Shown: positions 55,152-64,000 of the stretch, piece after piece | How the letters are laid out: every line of letters starts with the position of its first letter | Numbering within the stretch: position 1 is the stretch's first letter | Assembly (NCBI GenBank): GCA_030272155.1 | Contig: CP126199.1 | Span: 5,444,501-5,508,500 of the forward strand | Source: Tetradesmus obliquus | Taxonomy: Eukaryota; Chlorophyta; Chlorophyceae; Sphaeropleales; Scenedesmaceae | Direction: 5' to 3' | Length of the DNA stretch: 64,000 bases | The notes under the pieces: generated by a model | Told to the model about the DNA's origin: nothing | The model's input: the letters and a program-made list of their open reading frames with translations, nothing else | Databases searched by the model: none | Translations under genes and position numbers: made by a program

Positions 55152-58100
55152 ATGCGGGCAGCACAGCTGTTCCAGTTGCTGCTAGCGGCCTTGCTAGTGC
55201 AGACAGCTTACGCGATCGCGCCGTTCAGCAGCTGGCAGCAGCATGGGGCCATGAAAGAGAGCACCAGATACACACCTGAAGCAGAGGCTGATAGGGTAGA
55301 TGACCTGCCTGGATCGCCTAATGGCCTCGATTTCGGAATGTTCTCGGGGTAGGCAAGGCTGTCTGTCATGCTGCACACCACTTGAGCTTCAGCTCATGCG
55401 ATGCCTGCTGCTGCAACCACTAATGTGCTTCTCTGCCTACCACACATGCTGGTGTTGCCTAGTTACGTTGCTTGCATGCATAGACCGCATTATTTACTCA
55501 CTTTGGGAGCATTTAGCCGCTGCTGTGGCTATTGGGTGCTGCCACAGGCCAGCAGTTGTCTGTGTCACACCATATCACCTGTTGCACCTGCCGCACTGCC
55601 CCTGCCGTGCCCCTGCACTGGTCACGCAGATACATCACAGTAGACGAGGCAGCGGGGCGTGCACTGTTCTATGTGTTTGCTGAGGCACGGGAGGCTCCCG
55701 CCAAGGCCCCGCTGCTGCTGTGGCTCAATGGGTGCGTGTGCTTGATGGCGGCCCAGCGTTGCATTGCCTTTCCCTGCGCTGTTGCTTGCTGGAAATCAAG
55801 TGCTTCCGAAGAGCACACAGAACGATTATGCACGGGCGTTGCAGCCTGCAGTCAACAGGGTATAGCCGCATTCACGCATGCATTCTCTCGGGCCTACCCG
55901 AGCGGCACGGGACTCACCTGGCAGCAGCAGCAGCAGCGGCGGCAGCAGCAGCTGGAGCTGCATCTGCTCGCGCCAGCTGCCTCCCACTGTCTGCCGCAGA
56001 TGCTGCACTCCACGCCAATGCGCGCTGCACCTGCCTAGCCTGTTGAATGCGACTGCAGACATCTACCGTCTTGCCTGCTTTTTATCAACATAGCTATCTA
56101 AGACGTAGTTATTTGCCAAATGCATCTACGCAACTGCAGCGGCCCCGGCTGCAGCAGCTTGGGTGGCGGCTTCATGTCTGAGCTTGGCCCCTTCTACCCC
56201 TCAAGGAACGGCAGGCGGCTGCAGGAGAACCCTTATTCCTGGAACGGCCTGGCGAACATGCTGTGGCTGGAGAGCCCCGCGTATGTGGGCTTCAGCTACA
56301 GCAACACGTCATCAGATGCGATCGTAGGTGGGTTGAACAGCCAGGCAGCAGACAGGCAAACAGCAGATTGTTTTGGACGTGCTGTGGCTGGAGAACCCCG
56401 CGTACGTGGGCTTTTCATACAGCAACACGTCATCGGACGCGATTGTGGGTGAGTTTGATGCTCAAGTGCAAACAGGCAAGCAGCACTGCGGTGCAGCGAG
56501 TGCTGTGGCTGCAGAGCAGCGCCTGCTGCCCATGTTGCACATTTGGATGGCGAATGGTGTTACATCCCACTGCAGTTGCGCGGCAGCAGCCGACGGTCTG
56601 TCTGTTTGATTGTGCCGCACTGTGCGCTGTGCTGTTGCAGGTGACGGGCGCACTAGTGCAGTACTGCTGCTGATGCGCGGCTGTTCCTGCTGGGCTTCTC
56701 CCACAAGGCACAACAGCCTTGTCCCACACCACATAACAATCATCTGGAAGCTGACTCCGGTTTGTGCCGTGCCCTACTGCAGGTGACGGGCGCACTGCTG
56801 CCGATGCGCGGCTGTTCCTGCTGGGCTTCCTGAAGCGCTTCCCGCAGTACGCGGCCAGCGACTTCTACCTCTCCGGGGAGAGCTACGGTGAGCATGTGCA
56901 TGTAGTGCGTGTGTGTGGAGCTATGGGAGTTGGACACATGTTGTTTGTAAGGAAAGGCGGCGTCTGGTCATTCTGGACCCTAGCGACTTCTACCTTTCCG
57001 GCGAGAGCTACGGTGAGCATCTGCAGCACAGTACTTGCAGTGAGCATCTGCATGCACCGCGTGCATGGAGGTATGGGGAGTAGGACTGCGATTTGGCTTT
57101 TGGAGGGTGGCAGTCAGACGTCTGGTCATGTTGGCCGCTAGCGACTTCCGCCAGCGACTTCCACTTCACCCGAGAGGGTGAGTGCTACGCTAAAAGCGGT
57201 GACAATCCATTGTTGCTTTGATGCTCACTTTGCGTGTCCTGGCCAACATCTCACTCAACTTCGGCCTGCACATTTTTTTGGTATCATGTCCTGTACCTGC
57301 CGTGCACCATGCCCGGGTATTATCCTCTATCAGATTCGCTGTCACGTGCTACGTGTCGTGCTGTATGAGATGCTCAGTTGATGCTCTTTTGTGTGCCTGC
57401 AGCGGGGCACTACGTTCCCAACCTGGCGTGGGAGATTGTGCTGGGCAACAGGCGCGCACGGGAGGCTGAGCAAGCAGCAGCAGCAGCAGCAGGGGCGAGC
57501 TCAGCAGCAGCAGCAGCGGCGACAGCAGCAGCAGCAGCGGGCGTGTCGCCTGGCAAGGGCTTCATCAACCTGAAGGGCTTCTTTGTGGGCAATGCATGGA
57601 CAGATGCTGCCATCGACAACGAAGGTGCGGGAGGCTGCAACAGCAATCTTGGAAGCATGCGTGAATTAGTGTTGCACAAACAGCTGCTGCTGCCGCACAC
57701 TGCCCCTTCCAGCAAGGGGGAGGAGCATGCGCACTGTGTCTGCGGTGCCCCTTGGCGTTAGCTGCTTGTATGTAACGCGCTGCACTGCCTGTGTTTCTGA
57801 CACCTGTAGCGCCAATCAGTGTTTGTCACTTTTTGTGTTACTTTTCTGTTACTTTGACCGCGTTGACCGCCAGGCGCGCTGGACTTCTGGTACAGCCACG
57901 CCATGATTGGGGAGGCGAGCTACGCGGCACTCAAGGCCAACTGCGACTTCAGCAGCATTGGGTGAGCGCCGGGAGCCTTGAACCCAAACTGTAAGACTGG
58001 ATTATTTCTAGCAAGTGCTCCAGCACATTGCCGTTGCTGCTGATGCAGCCTGCAGCAAGCCGCCGGTCATGGTCTGCGTATTGTGTGCAATCAGGTTGAT

Positions 58101-58200
58101 TTTGCTAACTCAGCTACCTGCGTTGCCATGGACATGTGTGGCAACGGTCTCTCAAACAGTCATGACATGCATCGTGAGCGGTTGCTCATTTGACCGGCTG

Positions 58201-58260
<60 letters not shown>

Positions 58261-61200
58261 AGCCCTCTCATGCGCGGCAGCCAGGCGCTGACCCTGCCAG
58301 GCACACACACAAGCACCGGGCCCCAGCAGCAGCAGCAGCAGCAGCGGCAGCCTCCTGCACACTCCGCCAGCCGCCCTGCTGCAGCAGCAGCAGGCAGTGC
58401 TACAGCCACATCAGAGGGCTGGGTTCAGGGTTCAGGCCTGGGCCACAGCAGGGTTCAGGGCTGGGGAAGGTGGGGCTCTAGTGCTGGCAGCCGCTACTGG
58501 GCGGGCCAGGGCCTGGCTGGGCCCAGCCGCAAGGATGACAGGGCAGCCACCTGCGCCAAGTGGTGAGAGGCTGCAGCAGAAATATAGTATTCTGATGTAT
58601 GATTACATTCTTGTGTCGTGTCTTGTTTGGTGTTGGGTGATGGATGCTGCGGGGTCTGTAACAGGTTGGGTGCTGGGCAGGCTGCTGTCGCGCATCGCAT
58701 GTTGTGTTCAGATCTTCTGTGCAATGCTTTGTGGCGCCGCCACCACATACTCTATGCGCTGTGTCCACCAAGCTGTTCCGTGCAGGTGGGATGCCGCCAT
58801 GGCTGAGCACCACAACCACACCATCATATTTTACATTGCGACACATGCATTGTCTACAACAGCACTGTACTGCTTTCTGTACTGCAGGCTTGACATTCCC
58901 ATGGCTGAGCAGGGCAACATTAACATATATCTTGACACTGCACAGCTCGTAACAGCAGTCTGTACTGCTTGCTGCACTGTACAGCTGTGTACCGCAGGCT
59001 GGACATTGCCATGGCTGAGCAGGGCAACATCAACAAGCTCCACAGTCACAACACGCATGCACCGCTGCTGCTATATGTACTGTACTGCTTGCTGATCCGC
59101 CTTTGTTCCGCAATCGTACCGCAGGCTTGACATTGCCATGGCTGAGCAGGGCAACATAAATATCTATGAGATCTACGCGGATGTGTGCACCAAGCAGGGC
59201 GGCAGCAGCAGCAGCCGTCGACAGCAGCAGCAGCAGCAGGGTGGCAAGTACTACGGTGCTCTGCTAGGGCACACCAACCCCCTGAGGACAGGTGCGGGCG
59301 CTGCACATCGACAATTGGCTCATTTGCACCTGCATGTGCACAGCTGTGCATCATCCTCACAGCTGTGCCTGTCAGCTTGTGCATGTGCTGGAATGGGTGT
59401 TTATTTTAAAGTGTGGGCTGGCAGGGCCAGCCCCCCTTAGATTGGATAAACCCTTTACCCGCTGGTGTATTCATATAAATATAAGGCCTGAAAGGGACGT
59501 TTGGCTCTCCCAATTGACACAGCAAGCTTGCCCAACTTGCATGTTGCTGAGCTCGGGCCGTCGTGGATGCTGCTGCGTTGCTGACATGCGCTGTTGGGTC
59601 TACTACAACTGGTGGTGGCAGCTGGGCTCATGCTGCTGCTGCTGACCTATCTGCTGCTGCTGCTGCTGCTGCAGTTGGCGGCCCCGATGCTGGCGATGGC
59701 GGGGTTGATGATGGCAGCCAGCCGCGCCGGCCGCGCTACGACCCCTGCGTGGATGGCGAGGTGGAGACATACCTCAACCTGCCAGAGGTGCGTGTTGTTT
59801 GTTACTTTTTGTAACATTGTAACATGTGTTATGACATAGGCATGCCGATTGACAACAGCTGGGCCTGGTTCAATGCCACAGTTTTGAACCGACAGTTCAC
59901 GGCCCTAACCGCCGCTTCACGCGTGTTGTGGCTGCCTGCCTGCCCTACCTGCTACCGCCGTCAAAACGAGGCCACGCTAGTTCTTTCTGCCTGCCTGCCT
60001 GTCTGCCTGCCTGCCTGCCTGCCTGAGGGCATCAGAAGCGTGAGCCTCAACCCTGGCCAGAATTGATATACAAACAAATCCTGCCTGCCTGCCTTGTGTG
60101 TAGGTCCAGGCAACCAACCAGACGTGCAAGTTGCCATGCCTCAGGCGACTAAAAATGAGCACTGCTACATGAAAACCCTTGAGCCGTGCCTGCCTGCCTG
60201 CCTGCCTGCCTGTGCAGGTCCAGGCGGCGCTGCACGCCAACCAGACGCGCAAGCTGCCGTGGCGCTGGGCCGACTGCACCAGCCAGATCAGCTACTCGCG
60301 TGATGACCTGCTCAGCAGCATGCTGCCCACCTACAGGAACCTGCTGGGCGAAGGTGAGGACGCTTGCGTGTGTGGATATTGTTTGTGATGGGGCTAGTAT
60401 TTCGCTCTTTTACTGATGCTGGGAGCACCTACAGTTTGGTGCTGGGAGAAATGAGAGCGCTGGGGTGTGGGCTGCGCTGTGGCAGCTGCCGCCCTCAGCC
60501 TGCCAGGTGCACAGACTTGCCGTAATGGGTTTGGGCTGTAGCAGCTGGCATTGTACTCCGCACAGCACTCATGTTGCTGCGTGCATCGTTACAGGGATTG
60601 CTGTCCCTTCTCCTCACGCAATATCTGACATGTGATGCATTGCATGTGTGCCGCTGGCCTCAGGATGTGGGTGTTCAGCGGTGACGTGGGCGGCGTTGTG
60701 CCCGTGCTGGGCAGCCGGCCTGCGGATCTGAAATCATCTCAAACCCATCTTTTTTTGTCTTCCGTGCAGGCCTCAAGATGTGGGTGTTCAGCGGCGACGT
60801 GGACGGCATCGTGCCTGTGCTGGGCAGCAGGCGCTGGGTGGCGGTGCTGGGCCTGCCTACTGTAAAGCCCTGGAGGCCATGGTACAGCAGCAGCGGCCAG
60901 GTGAGGCAGGGTATCAGCAGGTTGCTGCGATTCTGGAGGTTTGCGGGCAGTGATGGTTCATTGCTGGTTAATGTTGTGGCGAGGCAGTGTTTGAGCACTG
61001 TTGCATGCGCTCTGAAAGCAGGCAGCACATTGCGTCTGTCGTAGTGTAGATGTGGAACCTTGAGGTTACATGTTTCTGTTGGTTCTCTCACCAAATCGGC
61101 TGGCTGGCTCCCCGGCTACCACAACCTGACCTATGCTGACTGGGTTGTTATTGTTACATTGTTACTTTTGCTTCTGTCGCCAGGTTGGCGGCTGGCGCGT

Positions 61201-61451
61201 CGACTACCGCAACCTGACCTATGCTGACTGGGTTGTTATTGTTACATTGTTACATCTGCTTCTGTCGCCAGGTTGGCGGCTGGCGCGTCGACTACCGCAA
61301 CCTCACCTTTGCCACCGTGCGCAACGCGGGCCACATGGTGCCCTACGTGCAGCCGGAGCGCGCCTACCACCTGCTCAGCCGCTTCTTGTTTGAGGACCAG
61401 CCGCAGCCATCAGGCAGCTGGCTACACCTCAAGAAGCAGCAGCAGGCATGA
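55152..61451 (+). CDS. Serine carboxypeptidase (peptidase family S10)
   Basis: Twelve exons: 55152-55348, 55630-55731, 56140-56327, 56783-56887, 57403-57624, 57874-57961, 58263-58562, 59125-59291, 59675-59787, 60218-60353, 60770-60900, 61272-61451 (642 aa), phase consistent. A signal peptide ([16 protein letters not shown]) targets the secretory pathway, as expected for a vacuolar or extracellular enzyme. Landmarks: LLLWLNGGPGCSS (oxyanion/substrate region, about 93-105), SGESYAGHYVP with nucleophile Ser196, [14 protein letters not shown] with catalytic Asp551, and RNAGHMVP with His604. Cys-containing segments YDPC and ADC match the conserved disulfides. The family removes C-terminal residues from peptides, and some plant members act as acyltransferases. 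Low-complexity inserts in exons 5, 7 and 8 lengthen it beyond the usual 450-500 aa. Several junctions have decoy copies. Confidence 0.92.
56372..56455 (+). repeat. Tail copy of carboxypeptidase exon 3
   Basis: The codons for [20 protein letters not shown] and the donor are repeated with few changes just after the true exon end at 56327. Confidence 0.9.
56638..56690 (+). repeat. Head copy of carboxypeptidase exon 4
   Basis: GCAG plus [15 protein letters not shown], with an insertion that breaks the frame, lies about 143 bp before the true exon at 56783. Confidence 0.85.
56978..57180 (+). repeat. Two tail copies of carboxypeptidase exon 4
   Basis: The codons for [12 protein letters not shown] plus donor recur at about 56980-57018 and, decayed, at 57140-57180. 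Confidence 0.8.
58200..58262 (+). repeat. (CTG)20 tract ending in the exon 7 acceptor
   Basis: Twenty perfect CTG triplets run directly into the CAG acceptor of exon 7, so the repeat itself occupies the position of the polypyrimidine tract. Confidence 0.9.
58783..59040 (+). repeat. Three head copies of carboxypeptidase exon 8
   Basis: GCAG plus [16 protein letters not shown] codons recur at about 58786, 58887 and 58998, before the true exon at 59125. Confidence 0.87.
60102..60150 (+). repeat. Decayed head copy of carboxypeptidase exon 10
   Basis: GTAGGTCCAGGC plus a degenerate ANQTCKLP lies about 115 bp before the true exon. Both are preceded by (TGCC)n. Confidence 0.65.
60660..60720 (+). 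repeat. Head copy of carboxypeptidase exon 11 with Asp to Gly
   Basis: [18 protein letters not shown] is encoded about 115 bp before the true exon, which reads [18 protein letters not shown]. Confidence 0.87.
61100..61271 (+). repeat. Tandem head copies of carboxypeptidase exon 12, 88-bp period
   Basis: A unit holding TCGCCAG plus [12 protein letters not shown], then TATGCTGACTGGGTTGTTAT, occurs at 61184-61271 and, partly, at 61103-61183, before the true exon at 61272. Confidence 0.9.
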
Positions 61452-61770
61452 GGCAGGGCAGTGCCCTAGATGCAGCAGGAGCGAGCCTACCACTTGCTGA
61501 GCCGCTTTTTTCTGGATCAGCCGCAGCCATCAGGCAGCTTGCTGCACTTCAAGAGCAGAGCAGAGGAGCAGCAAGCTTGAGGCAGGACAGTGCCCTAGAT
61601 GCAGCCGCAGCACGTGCCCCACCTGCTCAGCCACTGTCCTGCTTTGAGGATCAGCCGCAGCCATCAAATAGCTTGCTGCATCACAAAAGCGCAGCAGCAA
61701 GCAGTGCTCTACGTGCAGCCGCAGCAAGCGTACGTCTGCTCAGCCGGGTTTTTTAGGATCAACCGCAGCC
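61452..61770 (+). repeat. Three tail copies of the carboxypeptidase C-terminus in the 3' flank
   Basis: After the stop the codons for [20 protein letters not shown] and PSGSWLHLK recur in decayed form at about 61467-61580, 61590-61690 and 61708-61785. Confidence 0.85.
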
Positions 61771-61785
61771 GTCAGCTGAGGGTGG

Positions 61786-63141
61786 CTAAGCTGCCAGCAG
61801 CAGGAGCAGGCGTGAGGCGGGAAATGTTGTCTGCAAGGGATACCATGTCTTGTGGAACCGGCAGCTTGTTGGCCAAGGGCAGCTTCCTCCTGTTGATAAT
61901 TATGACAGCGGTTGCTGGATGTTTGCTGCCAACAGGCCCTGGGACTCTGCAGCTCAAGCAGCGTCGCTGTCTGTCACTGTTGATGCCGATGCCGTTGTCG
62001 TTGTCAATTTGTGTTGAATTTGACGGCAGTTGTCGGTGCCTGCCAAGCAGCAGCAGCCTCCAGGCGTGTGCACGTTACTGAACCATACTTGATAATGACA
62101 ATATTGTATCAAATTGAATCCTGGTCCAACCGCCCGTGGCTGGGCCTAAAAAGCAACTGGAATTCACGGACTTGCGCGGGTGGTTTCGATCGCCCAAACA
62201 ACGAAGGAAAGACTGGGTACAGTTACACCTATCCCCCATGAGCGGAATAGCGGCTCGCTGGGCTAGTGCCTGGGGTCGGGTTCAGTCCCGAAAGTGTATT
62301 GTATTGTATTGTATCAGCGGATGCTTCCTGAGGATGATCGCTGGTATCAGCGGTACCTCAGGTCAACAGCAGTGGCCTCATCTGCAAGCACCAACGACAG
62401 GGAAGGTTTTTGTTACCTGGGGAAGCGACATCCTACTGGCTGATCATACACAGCAATCAGGCGAGCCTGAATGCCGGAGACCTAGCACTGCCGCCACCAG
62501 CAAGACATGCCAAGCACCGACAGGAATTTGGCCACTGGCTCCTGTGCAATGTGTTGTGGCAGCCTGCCCTGGCAAGCAGGCAATCACACAACATAATGGA
62601 GGGAAACAGGGTGCCACCTTGCATGCAGCCTGTCAGCAGGATGCAGCCTGCTGTGACACAGCTGCACCGACAGCGAGAGTGTTTACGGAACACCGGGCAG
62701 CCTCGTGTTCCTCGCGCTCACTTGGATGTGCTTCAAGCCTTTCCTTCAAGGTTTAGAAACGGCGTGGACAACCTGCCGCGACTGTGATAGCGAGTTGTCG
62801 CCTATGCTGGTGAAACAATGCTGCTGCTCGTGGGGCTGTTTCCCGCCAATGCACTGCGCGCGGAGTGTAGTCTGTAGGCACCGCTGTGTACTTCCTGCAG
62901 CCTAACTTCCTGCAGCCAAAAGCTGCTTGTCCAGATATTCAAGCAGCTATCATCGCTGACGTGGCGCAAGCACCCGCGTGTCAATCAGCGCTGGCATGAC
63001 AGATGGGGTACATAACTGCTTCCTGCAGGCATGCTTCCTGTACTGGGACTCCTCGGTACACTTCATTCATTCAAGAAATAGGCCTCAAGGACATCGCGAC
63101 CAAGGACATCTCGGCCTAGCCTTCGGTCGTTTGCTGCGCTG
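61786..63141. other. Non-coding region
   Basis: No gene supported apart from the SINE-like element at about 62091-62320. Short ORFs on both strands lack domains or splice support. Confidence 0.4.
62091..62320 (+). mobile_element. SINE-like candidate with TATTG-repeat tail
   Basis: A tRNA-type B-box-like motif (GGGTTCAGTCCC, 62278-62289) lies about 30 bp after a weaker A-box-like TAGCGGCTCGC. A tail of TATTG repeats follows (about 62297-62313). This arrangement resembles a tRNA-derived SINE. The 5' boundary and target-site duplication are not clear. Confidence 0.35.
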
Positions 63142-63322
63142 CTTGCTGCAAGCAGGCCCTGCAACTCCAACACATGAGCCAGCACAGCCATCTTGCTGCA
63201 AGCAGGCCCTGCAACTCCAACACATGAGCCAGCACAGCAAAAACTCTGCAAACTCCATGTTAACAGCCACAGTGCCTGCAAGCAGGCCCTGCAACTCCAG
63301 CACATGAGGCAGCACGGCCACA
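63142..63322. repeat. 50-bp tandem repeat, about three copies
   Basis: The unit GCAAGCAGGCCCTGCAACTC... occurs at 63142-63191 and 63192-63240. A third, more diverged copy lies at 63271-63322 after a 30-bp break. Confidence 0.85.
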
Positions 63323-63606
63323 GTGCCTGCATGCAGCCCCACACACAGCTGACGCTGCCATTGTTGCAGCCAAACTTAGCGGTACATGCTCCCAACGACA
63401 TGCTGGCAACTTCGATGCATTCCAAAAGCGCGCATTGTGGCCACAGCTGCAAATGACTGTCTGCACTGCACTGCATGTCATGCAAGCTTCACACAAGTGC
63501 ACCATCACCATCAAACAACCAATCAAGGCATAGCATACAACGCCATCAGCCCCATTCAAGTACATGTGAAGGGACAAAATGAAGCCAGCCATCACGCATT
63601 CATTAC
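63323..63606. other. Non-coding region
   Basis: Nothing supported. Confidence 0.3.
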
Positions 63607-63779
63607 TTATGAATCGTAAGTATAACGGGTGTCCTGCTCCATAGCTCTGTAGATGTCATTCATCTCTGCTGCTGCTGCCAGCTTTAGTGCCTGTTTTTCT
63701 GGTGCTGCAAGCATTACCATGCTTAACTCAGCAGCCTCAACCCAGCAATGCCCAATCGACCGCCACATGTGCTCACTGC
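63607..63779 (-). CDS. Possible terminal exon of a minus-strand gene
   Basis: On the minus strand GCATGCAG could be an acceptor, followed by an open frame (EHMWRSIGHCWVEAAELSMV, later NDIYRAMEQDTRYTYDS) to a stop at 63607. The composition is protein-like rather than repeat-derived, but no family is recognised and the upstream exons would lie near or past the right edge. Confidence 0.2.
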
Positions 63780-64000
63780 ATGCCACCAGGAACAACCAAC
63801 ACTTTTAGGCCTGACATGGCACCTCACATCAGCCTAGACTGCATGTGACACAGATTTTCAAGCTGCTGCGCTGCGCCTGGCGCAGTCAGCCTGCCACATG
63901 CTCTGACGTCTTGCGTCGAAGAATTAAGCACGTACGCATCACGTACTCAGCACTCACTGCATGCGACTACAAACAATCAACACAGGTGTTGCGCCGTCAC

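Noticed and set aside
59980..60212. (TGCC)n runs as a coding Cys/Leu/Pro repeat
   Set aside because: They lie in an intron before the exon 10 acceptor and its decoy.

Overview
The window looks like nuclear DNA of a green alga, most likely a chlorophyte of the Chlorophyceae. Three things point there: a GC-rich genome saturated with CAG/CTG trinucleotide repeats, genes split into many short exons by GT-AG introns, and a gene set of plant/algal type. The genus cannot be fixed from sequence alone. No bacterial operon, CRISPR array, rRNA or convincing tRNA gene was seen. Exons were assigned by reading splice sites and checking that codon phase carries through every junction.

Layout, left to right. 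A minus-strand gene runs off the left edge (1-939): a type II membrane protein resembling the TBL/PC-esterase family. Next come an IAH1-type SGNH esterase (2240-5842), a small secreted protein of unknown function (6231-7578), and a very glutamine/serine/alanine-rich OPR/FASTK-like protein, probably an organelle RNA factor (8725-13203). A tandem pair of paralogous secreted proteins follows (13690-15499 and 17692-18977), with a minisatellite and a MITE-like element between them. Then a GT32-type glycosyltransferase (19812-22982), a 28-exon P4-ATPase lipid flippase (23886-42468), and an unfamiliar secreted modular repeat protein (43868-47846). After a gene-poor stretch (47847-52443, one doubtful membrane ORF) come a minus-strand DnaJ-domain membrane protein (52444-54724) and, divergently, a serine carboxypeptidase of family S10 (55152-61451). 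The right end is repeat-rich non-coding sequence with a SINE-like element. Most genes belong to the secretory/endomembrane system, but they are not an obvious pathway cluster.

The most unusual feature is architectural. In nearly every multi-exon gene the introns hold one to about nine partial tandem copies of the adjacent exon edge. Copies of an exon's 5' end, with its acceptor AG, lie upstream in the preceding intron. Copies of its 3' end, often with its donor GT, lie downstream in the following intron. In the flippase this affects most junctions and accounts for much of the 18.6 kb. Two upstream decoys of the catalytic flippase exon encode SGKTGT instead of SDKTGT. One decoy of the carboxypeptidase exon carrying the catalytic Asp also reads Gly at that position. 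In the modular secreted gene, by contrast, duplicated symmetric (phase 1-1) exons have been recruited in frame and built a repeat protein. The window may therefore show one duplication process with two outcomes: decoy splice-site arrays and new protein repeats.
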